DNA of 64,000 nt from Gammaproteobacteria bacterium (GCA_013816845.1 JACDDU010000005.1:186001-250000), one strand, 5' to 3'. Positions 33,386-43,181 are shown, counted from the stretch's first letter. Numbers and translations are program-made. Notes: generated from the letters alone by a model not told the origin.

Positions 33386-33478
33386 TTATTTATTTGGAAG
33401 ATCTGAAGGCTGATCCTCGCTCGGATTTGGATATTCTTTAGTAGGAATTTCACGTGTTTCTTGATCATGATTCTGCAT
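33386..33478 (-). CDS. Possible 30-residue leader peptide upstream of WGR gene
   Basis: A short reading frame of 30 codons (MQNHDQETREIPTKEYPNPS...) starts at ATG 33478 with AAGGAG seven bases upstream, one of the strongest ribosome-binding sites in this area. It ends at TAA 33388-33386, 16 bases before the proposed GTG start of the WGR gene. The peptide is acidic, Pro/Glu-rich and probably disordered. It may be a real small protein or a translation-coupling leader. Confidence 0.4.
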   Translation of the reverse strand: MQNHDQETREIPTKEYPNPSEDQPSDLPNK

Positions 33479-33665
33479 GTAGACGCTCCTTAAGGTTGAT
33501 GATTTCTGATCTATTGAAGTTACTGTACTTTAAACCTTGAACTAACTTCGGCTCAATTAAAAATTACAATAAACTTGGATTTAATCTTATTTTAATATAG
33601 TTTTGATTGAGAACAATATAATAACAAGCTTGTAGTTAACGCCCAATAATAAAAAAGTACTCCTT

Positions 33666-34988
33666 ATGTCGATTTATCAGAAATTTATATTCCTATTTTT
33701 AGTCTTAGGAAGCGCAACGCTTAGTTTTGGCGAACCTATTGATCTAATTACAAAAAAATTGAGTACTTCCATTGATCAAAGTAAGCCAGAAGCAATCAAA
33801 CTCTTAAAAGACTTAGTCGATATCAATAGCCAAACCGAGCAAGTTAAGGGAGTTCGTCAGGTTGGGATGTTGCTTGAAGCGCAATTGCGCACCTTGGGTT
33901 TTGATACCTATTGGGAAGAAATGCCAACTGAAATGAATCGCGCAGGAAATTTGTTTGGTGTTAAAAAGGGAAATAAAGGCAAAAGGTTACTTCTCATTGG
34001 TCACCTTGACACTGTTTTTCCGGGTGGTAAAAATTCCTTTCAACCTTTATCTAATCATTGGGCGCAAGGCGTGGGTGTCAGTGATATGAAGGGTGGTGAT
34101 GTGGTCATCATTGAAGCCCTCAAGGCGCTTAATCGTTTTAATTTACTCGATGACACAACGATTAGGGTAGCTTTTATTGGCGATGAGGAAAATGCAGGTT
34201 ATCCCATTAACACAGCCCGGGCAGAATTAAAAAAATTAGCTCAAGAGAGCGATGTGGTTCTTGATTTTGAATCTGGACCACCCAGTTTGGGACGAAGAGG
34301 CGTGACAAGTTGGGAATTACTGACCGTCGGAATTCAACAACACTCTTCTTTAATTTTCCAACCTGATGTCGGCAGTGGGGCCATTTTTGAATTAGCCCGC
34401 ATTCTAAATGCCTTCGCAAAAGAATTGAGCCACGTTGAAAATCTCACCATCAATTCCGGTATTGTATTAGGCGGTTCTGAAATTGATTATCGATCTCCTC
34501 AAAAGAAAGTCGAAGGTTCAGGTAAATTTAATGTTATTGCAAAAATGGCTTACGCAGGGGGAGATTTACGTTATATCTCGTTAGAACAAAAAAATGATAC
34601 TCAAAGTAAAATGAAGCAAATTGTTGACAACCATTTTCCTCACACGAAGGCAAACATAACCTTTACCCAAGTGATTCCACCTATGACGCCTAATCAGGCT
34701 GGTGAAAAATTGTTAAGCCAATATAATGAAATTCGGGTTTTATTAAAAAAACCTGTTCTCGAGCCTTTGCCCCCAAAATTACGGGGCGGTGGTGATATTT
34801 CATATGTTGCAGACATCATACCTGCCGGTTTAGTAGGTTTAGGTCCTCTGGGGAAAGATGAGCATTCTACGAACGAAGAAGTTGACTTAGATTCTTTACA
34901 TGATGCAAGTAAACAAGCCGCTATTTTAATTTATAGGCTAACCCATCATTATCCTAATCTCAACTTAGATTTCCAAAATAAACCGTAG
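33666..34988 (+). CDS. Secreted M20-family metallopeptidase (glutamate carboxypeptidase-like)
   Basis: This 440-residue protein has a signal peptide (hydrophobic FIFLFLVLGSATLS, cleavage near FGE). It is an M20 zinc peptidase with IGHLDTVF (His113, Asp115), GVSDMKGG (bridging Asp region) and GDEENAG (Glu general base and metal Glu). A C-terminal metal His lies in KDEHSTNEE. The order of motifs and the dimerisation insert match carboxypeptidase G2-like enzymes, which release C-terminal glutamate or similar residues. It should work in the periplasm. It stands alone, with no operon partner. Confidence 0.88.
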   Translation: MSIYQKFIFLFLVLGSATLSFGEPIDLITKKLSTSIDQSKPEAIKLLKDLVDINSQTEQVKGVRQVGMLLEAQLRTLGFDTYWEEMPTEMNRAGNLFGVKKGNKGKRLLLIGHLDTVFPGGKNSFQPLSNHWAQGVGVSDMKGGDVVIIEALKALNRFNLLDDTTIRVAFIGDEENAGYPINTARAELKKLAQESDVVLDFESGPPSLGRRGVTSWELLTVGIQQHSSLIFQPDVGSGAIFELARILNAFAKELSHVENLTINSGIVLGGSEIDYRSPQKKVEGSGKFNVIAKMAYAGGDLRYISLEQKNDTQSKMKQIVDNHFPHTKANITFTQVIPPMTPNQAGEKLLSQYNEIRVLLKKPVLEPLPPKLRGGGDISYVADIIPAGLVGLGPLGKDEHSTNEEVDLDSLHDASKQAAILIYRLTHHYPNLNLDFQNKP

Positions 34989-35129
34989 TATCAAAATGTT
35001 GTTATCTAAAAAAGTATAGAAATGCTGAAATGTTTTGCTATCTCAGCTACAGTACTTTCCAAAACAATACTGGTAACATTGACGTTGATGAGACGTCACT
35101 AACCCTTTTTATATTGGTAAGGTACCGCG

Positions 35130-35513
35130 ATGAAAGCCAAAATTTTTCAAAATAAATTACTTGTTAAAAAATCCCGCATGCATGGATACGGTGTTTTTGC
35201 TCTGAAAACTATAAAAAAAGGCGAATTAATTGAGGAATGTTATACCCTTGTTTCCAAAGGCGGCGATAAGCGTTTAGAGGATTTTTATTTCGACGCCAAG
35301 GGAAATTATGCTTTATTGCTAGGTTTTGGCAGTATCTACAACCATGCTGAAGAACCCAATGCAGATTATAAAATTAATATCAAAAATAAACTCACCCGCA
35401 TTAAGGCTATCGCAACGATTCGCAAAGGTGAGGAGATTTATGTTTCGTATGGGGATGAGTGGTTTAGTAGTCGCGGGATGAGACCTAAAAAAGTTCCCCC
35501 GAAAAAAAAATAG
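35130..35513 (+). CDS. Small SET-domain protein (putative lysine methyltransferase)
   Basis: This 127-residue protein is a minimal SET domain: MHGYGVFALKTIKKGELIEE (SET-N), a short insert, then IYNHAEEPNADYKI (about 69-82, the NHS/C-x-P-N-like S-adenosylmethionine and pseudoknot motif) and GEEIYVSYGDEWF (about 100-112). The tail RGMRPKKVPPKKK is strongly basic. SET enzymes methylate lysines from S-adenosylmethionine. In intracellular bacteria some act on host histones, others on bacterial proteins. There is no signal peptide, so any export would need a dedicated secretion system. AAGG lies about 8 bases before the ATG. Confidence 0.8.
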   Translation: MKAKIFQNKLLVKKSRMHGYGVFALKTIKKGELIEECYTLVSKGGDKRLEDFYFDAKGNYALLLGFGSIYNHAEEPNADYKINIKNKLTRIKAIATIRKGEEIYVSYGDEWFSSRGMRPKKVPPKKK

Positions 35514-35572
35514 ATTGTTAACCTTCTTAATTTATTATCATGCATTTCTATTAATTTCGTGTCGCTCCGTCA

Positions 35573-35694
35573 GCCCAGGCTATCTTTACTGTCTTTGTCA
35601 GTAATTTACTTTAAGACCTGGGCCCGGTGTTTTAGCGCTAATTATGTAAGCCTGGGCGGATGGTTTGGCACTAAACGATGTAGATACTGTCTAC
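35573..35694 (+). ncRNA. Candidate structured 5' leader with mutually exclusive stems
   Basis: GCCCAGGCT (35573-35581) can pair with CCTGGGC at 35617-35623 (7 bp, enclosing a 6-bp hairpin TTACTG/CAGTAA) or with AGCCTGGGC at 35649-35657 (9 bp). The two pairings exclude each other. A third hairpin GTAGA/TCTAC (35680-35694) is followed by TTTTATTT, and the GGAGG ribosome-binding site of the next gene lies 16 bases further on. This is a switch-like layout. It matches no riboswitch class I know. It could also be a remnant of a repeat element. Confidence 0.4.
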
Positions 35695-35728
35695 TTTTAT
35701 TTAATCCTTATGGTGGAGGATCGTTTAC

Positions 35729-36235
35729 ATGAATACACAATTGTTAGTGAAGGAAATGAAAGATGCCAAGCGATATCATCTTTTGAAAGACGATTCTGAC
35801 TTAGCTATGTTTGCATCTATTGTTCATCATCCTGAAAACCTAACCAATGATCATATCCAATTCATTGGAAATGCTTATTTAAATTTTTATTCGAAGCCCC
35901 AAGGGTATGTTGCACGAATTTTTAAACCCCATGGAAGCCATGCCTTTGCTAAAGCGCTAAGTATTATGCAGACGAATGGTTCAGTGCAAGACCGTTGGAA
36001 TACACTCGTAAATTTCTATTCCAAATTTCCTAAAACGTCAGGAGATTTAGCGATGACGTTGCTTTATGTTTTTGGCTGGGCCTTTGATAAATCTTATACA
36101 ACATATGATTTAAGACCAGTTCCTTTATTAAATGTACAGTGGGAAATGCTTCCACCTTCAGCATTGGCAGAACAGTTACAAAATGCAGTGAACGGTTTTT
36201 ATGCCAAACAACATTTAAATTTTGTTAAGGAATGA
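35729..36235 (+). CDS. Hypothetical protein downstream of structured leader
   Basis: This 168-residue protein has no signal peptide or membrane helix and no recognised motif. It is mixed alpha-helical, with conserved-looking aromatic segments (IQFIGNAYLNFYSKPQGYVARIF, LYVFGWAFDKSY). GGAGG lies nine bases before the ATG, an excellent ribosome-binding site. It is a single-gene unit preceded by a potential RNA switch. It may belong to a Legionella-restricted family of unknown function, but I cannot confirm this. Confidence 0.6.
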   Translation: MNTQLLVKEMKDAKRYHLLKDDSDLAMFASIVHHPENLTNDHIQFIGNAYLNFYSKPQGYVARIFKPHGSHAFAKALSIMQTNGSVQDRWNTLVNFYSKFPKTSGDLAMTLLYVFGWAFDKSYTTYDLRPVPLLNVQWEMLPPSALAEQLQNAVNGFYAKQHLNFVKE

Positions 36236-36499
36236 GTAAGTCACACAACGGTTTTTTTAAACCTATTCGTATTGTTGCTCGCTTATCATTTCAACTCAAT
36301 GTTGTAGACCTTGATCATTAACATTGACAATAGTAACTCATAACTCGTTTGATCAAATTCAACTGAGGCAATGGTTGTAATGCATAAAAAAGGTTTCAAT
36401 ATTTGATAAGTATATACAATAATCACACAAGTATTTCTCTATTACTTTTCCAAAATGCAATAGGAATACGATACATAAATTGAGAATTAAAAATTAAGG

Positions 36500-39400
36500 T
36501 TAGTGAATATTGTTTATGGATTCTTGTTCTTCTAAAATTTCAGGAGAATAGAATTCATGATAATTTTTTCCATGGTTTTTAACTTGATAAAGCGCAGTAT
36601 CAGCATTCTTAAGTAACGTGTGAATGTCATTGCCATCTTTCGGATACATACTAATTCCCATGCTGGAAGAAATTTTAATGGTATGTTCTTTGAAATGAAC
36701 GGGTTCTTGTAAGCGGGCGTATAAATTTTTAATGATCGTATTAACTTGAAGTGGATTTTCAATTCCTTCGAGTAAGAGAACAAACTCATCCCCTCCTAAG
36801 CGGACTGCTAAGTCATTTTCCTTAATGGAAGCCTTCATTTGCTCAGCAAAATAACGAAGTAAATCATCGCCTACTTCATGACCCATCGTATCATTTATTT
36901 TTTTGAAATAATCTAAATCGAGAAAGACAATAGCAAGTTTTTTCTTATGAATGCTGGCTTGATGTGCGCTTTTTTGGAAAACATGATAAAGCAAGTTGCG
37001 ATTTGCTAATCCCGTTAGCTGGTCATGCGTCGCTTGGAAATATAAATGAGAATTTTCTAAAGCAATGGCAGCCTGAGAGGTCAAGAGTTGCAAGGCTTCT
37101 ACTTGGGACGGGGTGAAAGCATCGGCCATGCTATTGTTTTCTAAATAAAGTAAGCTGCGCAATTGACCTTGATAAAGAACTGGCATCATTAAAGCAGATT
37201 TGGGCTTCGCTGTAATGAGATAGGGATCATGGCTACTAAGATCATCATGATAATCTGTGGACAAAATAATCGGTTCAAGGGTGCGCTGCGAATATTGAAT
37301 AAGACTTAAAGGTAAATTGCTTTCTTCATCAATAAATTGGGTAGGATTTAAGTAAACGGTTTGCTTTTCAATATCACCTTCTGCTTCTATCATCCATTTT
37401 TTATTTTTTTCTGTTAATAATACTCCGCGTTGTGCGCCAGCATTTTCAATTACAATTTTTAATAAATTTTGCAAAAGTTTGTCTAATCTAATTTCACTGG
37501 AAATTGCTTGGTTGGCTTTAATAATAGAAATAAAATCAAGTGTGGCACTAGCTGTGGTATTGGTGGTGATTGTCGTATTTCTACCTAAAGTGCTTAATGA
37601 AATTTCATTGTTTTTTTGCTTAACAATATAATTTGGATAACCTTCCTCTAATTGTTTAACTTTTGTTAATGCACCCCAACGTTCGTAAGCATAATGAGCT
37701 TCTTGAAGGTAAATTTTAGCAAACTTAGGTTTGTTTAAAGACAGATAAAAACGTCCCGCACATTCATTGGCAACTGCAATGACATGTAATGATTCGTTTT
37801 CCTTCGCGGCTTGAATGGCTTGGTCATAACCTTGTTGCGCTTCCAGTTCATAATGAAGAATGCGGGCTAATTCAGCTTTAATTAATAAATAGTAATGCTC
37901 GAAATTTAAAGCATAAAAATCGGTATTTTTGCGCATGATGTCGCGTAATTTTTTAATTTTCTTTAAATAGAGCGATTGCTTAGCTTTAGGGATATTTTCG
38001 TAACAAGCGGCTAAACTTAGTGCGTAAAAGAACTGATATTCGTAAATTGTAACTAATCCTTGTGAAAAGGCTGCATATTTTTCATTCTCAATACCTGCGG
38101 CCATTGCGCCTTCATAATCACTGAGTAAAAATAACAATTTAACCTTGAAAGCGAAAAGTGATGCATTTTCTGCTTTATTTAAACCCGGCTTAAAATTTAA
38201 AAATTCCAAATTGGCATCATGATGTTGTAAATAAGTAACGGAATTTTGGATCAATTCAGTCACAGCTAAGTATTCATAAACTTTAGCTTTTTTACTAAAA
38301 GCTAAAGCAGTTTTCGCAGACTCTTCCACTTCTCCTAAAGGTCTACCCATGACATACAAAGTATTGGTGTAAATTCCTATACTTTGCCAAGCCGCCATCA
38401 GATCGCCTTGTTCAAGTCCGTATGTATAAGCATTTTTTAGATTTCCGAGACTCGTAGCAAGAGGATAACGCCAATAATTAATAAATCCACCGAGAGTAAG
38501 TTCTTTACCAGCAGACGTTACAGGAGGATAGAATGTACTTATTTTATTAGCAAGCTCGACAAAATTGAAACCTTGAACGTATTGATGAAAAATATGGATG
38601 AGAATGAATCCATAGAGACTAATGAATCCTGATGAATCTTTAGTATAACCATGTTTTAAAGATAAACGGGTGGCTTCACAATTAATTAAACCTAATAAAT
38701 TATGATTGAATGAATAAGCAATTGTTGCAAGGACGGTCATGATTTCAAGCCCCAAAATGAGCTTAGGATCAGTCATCGGTTTAAGCTCATTTTTAAGTTT
38801 GCTAGGGTCACCAACTTGTAATTTGAGAAGAAGGATAGCTTTTAAAACATGTAATACACTGGGTTTATAGGGTAAATTAATGTTTAATAACTTGAGTGCG
38901 TCTAAGCCAAATTTGGCAGCCTCAGCATGTTGATTCGACGTATTAAGCATACGCATTTTAATCATGTACGCATCAGCTTTTTGAAGATTATCTTGTAAGT
39001 GTTCAATAAGTGTATCGAAATATCGATCCGCTTCTTGCATGTTTGCCGTTAAATATTCACATTCGGTCAAATTTCGATACAAAATCGCCATTTCATTAAA
39101 ATGTGTTTTCCATGGATTTTCTGGCATCAGCTTTAAACTATTTTCAAAGTAGTTTTTAGCGGCATCAAAGGCAGTGGCGGATTTCGCTTTCAAGCCCGCC
39201 CAAATATTTGCCTGTAACACTTTTTCTTTTTCCTCGTTATCTGTTAATAAAAGTAATGCTTGATTGAAATGATTTAAGATATCGAATAATCGTTCATCAT
39301 TGGCTTGTAAAGGTGCATCTTTCACCAATAATCGCCCAATACTTAAATGCGCTTTTTGTTTTTCATCATGGGTGAGTAACTGATAAGAGGCTTGCTGAAT

Positions 39401-41485
39401 CCGGTCATGAATAAAGCGATATTGGACAATTTTATTTAATTGGCTCTTCGGCCCGGATACATTTTCATCTAACCCTTCGATTAAACGATAATTATCATCG
39501 ATGGGCGTTATTAACTGTGCATCAACTGCATCCCAAAGATATTGCGCTGTCGTTTTTAGAGAGTTTCCAGTGATGATGCTCAAGCTTTGTAAATCAAAAA
39601 CATGGCCTATACATGCAGCTAGGGTTAATAAGTGTTGGGTAGGTTTAGATAATTTAACAATACAGCCCGTTAACAAATCGATAACATTATTAGTTACCGA
39701 TGCTTCTTCAATTTTTTCTATATCCCAATCCCAGGTGCCATTTTGTGGGGAGAAAGTAATTTTATTTTCTTGTAAGAGCATTTTAATAAAAATATTAATG
39801 TAAAATGGATTTCCCCTTGTTTTACGAAATAACACATCGCTTAACATTTTAATTTGTAGTTGCTCAGAATTATTATGAAACGTATCAGCAAGAAGATGTG
39901 TAACATCCTTTAGATGTAAAGGTAAAATTTTAAGGACGGTTGGCGTCATTATTTTATTATTTTCTAGTTCTTGAATTTCAAGTGCTAAAGGATGAAGTTG
40001 AGTGAGTTCATTATCGCGATAAGCCCCAATCATCATAAAGTATTTTAATTCTGGATCACTGAAAAGTGCTGAAAATAATTTAAGAGATGCACTATCTATC
40101 CATTGTAAATCATCTAAAAAAATAACGAGAGGATGATTGGGTTGAGCTAGCACTTTAACAAAAGCTTGAAAAGTTAAAATAAAACGATTCTGTGCGGCTG
40201 TTGGCGATAATTCGGCTAGGGATTGCTGAGGACCAATAATGGCTTCCAGAGCGGGAATAATATCAACCATCACTTGACCATTATTCCCTAATGCTTTTAA
40301 AAAATCCTGCCGATAAGCTTCTAATTGCTCATGCGATTCCATTAGTAATTGTTTAATTAAATTTTGAAAAGCTTCGATAAAACCTGTGTAGGGCGTAACG
40401 CGTTTTAGTTGATCAAACTTACCACTGATAAAATAACCTCTTTGTTCAGTGATGGGTTTTTGAATTTCTTTAATTAACGATGTTTTACCGATACCCGCAT
40501 AACCTTGAACGAATAATAATTCTTTTTGTCCTTGGGCAATGTGGCTAAAAACCTCGAGCAACTGTTCAATTTGTTTTTCTCTACCGTATAATTTTTGTGA
40601 AATTTGCAGATTACTTAATAGTTCATATTGAGCTAAGGGGAAAGCAGCAATCGTTTGATTATTTTCCCACTGCTTTGCACAAATCATTAAGTCCGCTTTT
40701 AATCCTGCGGCACTTGCATAACGTTCTTCTGGGGTTTTGGCTAATAGTTTACTAATGATAGCCGCGAGTGCTTTAGGTATAGAAGGATTAATACTATCAA
40801 CTGTGGGGGGAATTTTAGCAATGTGACAATGCGCCCATTCGACAAAATCATTTGCTTCAAATGGTAATTGCCCCGTCAACATTTCATAGAAAGTAATGCC
40901 AAGCGAATATAAATCTGATCTTGAATCAATAACACGATTCATTCGTCCCGTCTGTTCAGGTGAGAGATAAGCAAGTGTGCCTTCAAGAACATTTTTTTGG
41001 ATATCTTGTTGTTGTTCTTGTCCAATTTTTGAGGCGATACCAAAGTCGATAATATGGACTTGGAGGGTATCGGCTTTAATAACAATATTATTGGGATTAA
41101 TGTCTTTATGAATAATGTTATGACTGTGTAGTTGTGCCAAGCTATCTGTGATCTGTAGCGCAATCGTAAAAAATTCTTTAAGAGGTAATGGTTTGCCATC
41201 TAAGAATATTTTTAAAGAATAATCCGCTACATCGTCAAGAACTAAAATGAGTTGGTCTTGTTGGGTAATTAGTTCGCGAGCTTTGCTTAAACCGGGGATC
41301 GATAAATTTTGCAGCACATGATATTCATGTTGGAGTGAGGCTCTAACGGACAGAGTAGGGAGCTCTTCTACCGTGGTTTTTAAAATAACGGTCTGTCCAT
41401 CTTTTGAACGCATACTCCGGTAAATAGCTGTATAGTCACTCTCAGCTAATAACTCAAAGTTTTCATAATCCTTTATATTAATCAT
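36500..41485 (-). CDS. Ser/Thr kinase-AAA ATPase-helical repeat-GAF-GGDEF signalling protein
   Basis: This 1661-residue cytoplasmic protein starts with a protein kinase domain (about 5-270: Lys36, HKDINPNN 126-133, DFG 147-149, SPEQTGR activation segment). A STAND/AAA-type ATPase follows, with P-loop GYAGIGKTS (328-336) and Walker B-like LVIFLDDLQW. About 600 residues of TPR-like helices come next, then a GAF domain (about 1320-1475) and a GGDEF domain (about 1485-1645, intact GGDEF at 1564-1568). Proteins of this plan usually end in a histidine kinase; here the output is a predicted diguanylate cyclase. The inhibitory site before GGDEF reads KEND rather than RxxD, so product feedback may be weak. 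The HRD arginine is replaced by Lys (HKD). Confidence 0.9.
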   Translation of the reverse strand: MINIKDYENFELLAESDYTAIYRSMRSKDGQTVILKTTVEELPTLSVRASLQHEYHVLQNLSIPGLSKARELITQQDQLILVLDDVADYSLKIFLDGKPLPLKEFFTIALQITDSLAQLHSHNIIHKDINPNNIVIKADTLQVHIIDFGIASKIGQEQQQDIQKNVLEGTLAYLSPEQTGRMNRVIDSRSDLYSLGITFYEMLTGQLPFEANDFVEWAHCHIAKIPPTVDSINPSIPKALAAIISKLLAKTPEERYASAAGLKADLMICAKQWENNQTIAAFPLAQYELLSNLQISQKLYGREKQIEQLLEVFSHIAQGQKELLFVQGYAGIGKTSLIKEIQKPITEQRGYFISGKFDQLKRVTPYTGFIEAFQNLIKQLLMESHEQLEAYRQDFLKALGNNGQVMVDIIPALEAIIGPQQSLAELSPTAAQNRFILTFQAFVKVLAQPNHPLVIFLDDLQWIDSASLKLFSALFSDPELKYFMMIGAYRDNELTQLHPLALEIQELENNKIMTPTVLKILPLHLKDVTHLLADTFHNNSEQLQIKMLSDVLFRKTRGNPFYINIFIKMLLQENKITFSPQNGTWDWDIEKIEEASVTNNVIDLLTGCIVKLSKPTQHLLTLAACIGHVFDLQSLSIITGNSLKTTAQYLWDAVDAQLITPIDDNYRLIEGLDENVSGPKSQLNKIVQYRFIHDRIQQASYQLLTHDEKQKAHLSIGRLLVKDAPLQANDERLFDILNHFNQALLLLTDNEEKEKVLQANIWAGLKAKSATAFDAAKNYFENSLKLMPENPWKTHFNEMAILYRNLTECEYLTANMQEADRYFDTLIEHLQDNLQKADAYMIKMRMLNTSNQHAEAAKFGLDALKLLNINLPYKPSVLHVLKAILLLKLQVGDPSKLKNELKPMTDPKLILGLEIMTVLATIAYSFNHNLLGLINCEATRLSLKHGYTKDSSGFISLYGFILIHIFHQYVQGFNFVELANKISTFYPPVTSAGKELTLGGFINYWRYPLATSLGNLKNAYTYGLEQGDLMAAWQSIGIYTNTLYVMGRPLGEVEESAKTALAFSKKAKVYEYLAVTELIQNSVTYLQHHDANLEFLNFKPGLNKAENASLFAFKVKLLFLLSDYEGAMAAGIENEKYAAFSQGLVTIYEYQFFYALSLAACYENIPKAKQSLYLKKIKKLRDIMRKNTDFYALNFEHYYLLIKAELARILHYELEAQQGYDQAIQAAKENESLHVIAVANECAGRFYLSLNKPKFAKIYLQEAHYAYERWGALTKVKQLEEGYPNYIVKQKNNEISLSTLGRNTTITTNTTASATLDFISIIKANQAISSEIRLDKLLQNLLKIVIENAGAQRGVLLTEKNKKWMIEAEGDIEKQTVYLNPTQFIDEESNLPLSLIQYSQRTLEPIILSTDYHDDLSSHDPYLITAKPKSALMMPVLYQGQLRSLLYLENNSMADAFTPSQVEALQLLTSQAAIALENSHLYFQATHDQLTGLANRNLLYHVFQKSAHQASIHKKKLAIVFLDLDYFKKINDTMGHEVGDDLLRYFAEQMKASIKENDLAVRLGGDEFVLLLEGIENPLQVNTIIKNLYARLQEPVHFKEHTIKISSSMGISMYPKDGNDIHTLLKNADTALYQVKNHGKNYHEFYSPEILEEQESINNIH

Positions 41486-42004
41486 GATCTTACCTAAATT
41501 ACCCTGGAATATTATTTTTTCTTTATAAAATATATGCTCGTACTCTTAGTATAGCGCTTTTTAACCGAAAAAATTTAAAGCTAATTATCCTAAGTTATTG
41601 TTAAATAATAATTTTATTGAAGGTTCCGCATTGAATGTAGCTGAGAGAGTCATTAATATCAAAGGTCAAGAAGGGGAATAAGATAAAATATTTTGATCTA
41701 AGTAATTTCTAGCCATAATTTTGCATTTCATACGTTTAGTCTGGTTTGGTAAATCATTGGCTTATAGGCACTGCCTACAAAGAGTGTTCTTCTATTTTAT
41801 ATTGATCAATTCAAGACGGAAATGCCGCGTAATGAAGTTAAAATTATCTTTTGGACGACTCTTTTTAATACCGACTCAAACACTTCTTTTCACCTACTAG
41901 ACTTTATATAATACTGAGATCTGCACCTTTGAAATGGTTAGCTCACTGAAAAGCTCAATTTGATAAAGCAACTCTGATGGTTCCCTTGCAAAAGCGGAGA
42001 ATTT
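41486..42004. other. 519-base divergent intergenic region before pntAA
   Basis: No gene is recognised. A perfect -10 hexamer TATAAT at 41907-41912 lies about 90 bases before pntAA but lacks a good -35, so it is only a possible promoter. A 13-bp palindrome TAGGCACTGCCTA at 41765-41777 could be an operator. The pntAA ribosome-binding site (GGAG, five bases before the ATG) is good. The region must also carry the promoter of the kinase-GGDEF gene. Confidence 0.4.
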
Positions 42005-43156
42005 ATGATCAACATTGGCATTCCCAAAGAAATTTTCCCAGGTGAAAATCGTGTTGCCGCTGTTCCCGAAACTGTAATGAAGATGATTAAAGCAGAGCTC
42101 AAGGTAAAAATAGAAACGGATGCTGGGCTTAGCGCTTTTATACCGGATGCTGATTACGACAAAGCAGGTGCAGAAATCCAACCCACCGCCGCGTCTTTGT
42201 TTAGTGAATCTGATGTTGTTTTGAAAGTCCAACGCCCTTTGGATGGTCCTGACCATACGGATGAAATAAATCTTCTTAAAGAGAAAAGTGTTTTAATTTG
42301 CCCGCTTTCCCCCATGCGTTATCCTGATCTTTTAAAAAAATTAAATGCGAAAAAAATTACGGCTTTTTCACTTGACTTACTACCCCGCATTGCACGCGCA
42401 CAGTCCATGGATATTTTAAGTTCCATGAGCAATCTTGCAGGGTATAAAAGTATCATTATGGCTGCCGATCATCTTCCGAAAATTTTTCCAATGATGACAA
42501 CCGCTGCGGGCACCATCTTACCCGCTAAGGTTATCGTGATTGGTGCAGGGGTGGCCGGATTGCAAGCCATCGCCACAGCGCATCGTTTAGGTGCGGTTGT
42601 TCTTGGCTTCGATACGCGGCCCATTACAGCTGAACAAGTGAAAAGTTTAGGCGCAGATTTTGTCAGTTTAGAAACAACGCATGAAGCAGAAGATGCTGCT
42701 GGGTACGCAAAAGCTCATAGTGCGGCATTTTATCAACAAGAACAAAATATTATTGAAAAATACTTACCCCAAACAGATGTGATTGTAACGACCGCTTTAA
42801 TACCCGGTAAACCGGCACCTTTGTTAATCACTGAAGCAATGGTGAAACAAATGAAACCCGGTTCAGTGATTGTTGATCTTGCGGTTGAACAGGGCGGAAA
42901 TTGCGAGCTTGTTGAGCCTGGAAAAATAGTTATTAAGCACCAAGTCGTGATTATTGGTGTGATGAATATCCCGAGCACCATGCCCCTGCAAACAAGCCAG
43001 CTTTATTCTAAGAATATTTTTAATTTTTTAAACTACATTTTACCGCAATTAAAAGCGTCGCAGTTTGATTTCACCGACGATATTATTAAGGGATGTTTAA
43101 TTACGCATGATGGTGAAACGATCCATCCTTTACTGAAACAAGCAGTTAATCTATAA
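42005..43156 (+). CDS. pntAA: NAD(P) transhydrogenase alpha-1 subunit
   Basis: This 383-residue protein corresponds to domain I of the proton-translocating transhydrogenase, the NAD(H)-binding part. Features are IGIPKEIFPGENRVAAVPETV at the N-terminus, PRIARAQSMDILSSMSNLAGY, the Rossmann motif VIGAGVAGLQAIATA and DTRPITAEQVKSLGADF. It lacks the membrane helices found in fused PntA, which are on the next gene, so this is the split three-gene form. The complex uses the proton gradient to make NADPH from NADH. Confidence 0.95.
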   Translation: MINIGIPKEIFPGENRVAAVPETVMKMIKAELKVKIETDAGLSAFIPDADYDKAGAEIQPTAASLFSESDVVLKVQRPLDGPDHTDEINLLKEKSVLICPLSPMRYPDLLKKLNAKKITAFSLDLLPRIARAQSMDILSSMSNLAGYKSIIMAADHLPKIFPMMTTAAGTILPAKVIVIGAGVAGLQAIATAHRLGAVVLGFDTRPITAEQVKSLGADFVSLETTHEAEDAAGYAKAHSAAFYQQEQNIIEKYLPQTDVIVTTALIPGKPAPLLITEAMVKQMKPGSVIVDLAVEQGGNCELVEPGKIVIKHQVVIIGVMNIPSTMPLQTSQLYSKNIFNFLNYILPQLKASQFDFTDDIIKGCLITHDGETIHPLLKQAVNL

Positions 43157-43181
43157 AGCTTCTTATAAAGGAATATGAAAG

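Noticed and set aside
35573-35694. Leader compared with known riboswitches (cyclic-di-GMP, glycine, FMN, cobalamin).
   Set aside because: None of their conserved core sequences is present.
41897-42256. 119-codon minus-strand frame across the start of pntAA.
   Set aside because: It is antisense to a certain gene, with no ribosome-binding site and no recognisable protein features.
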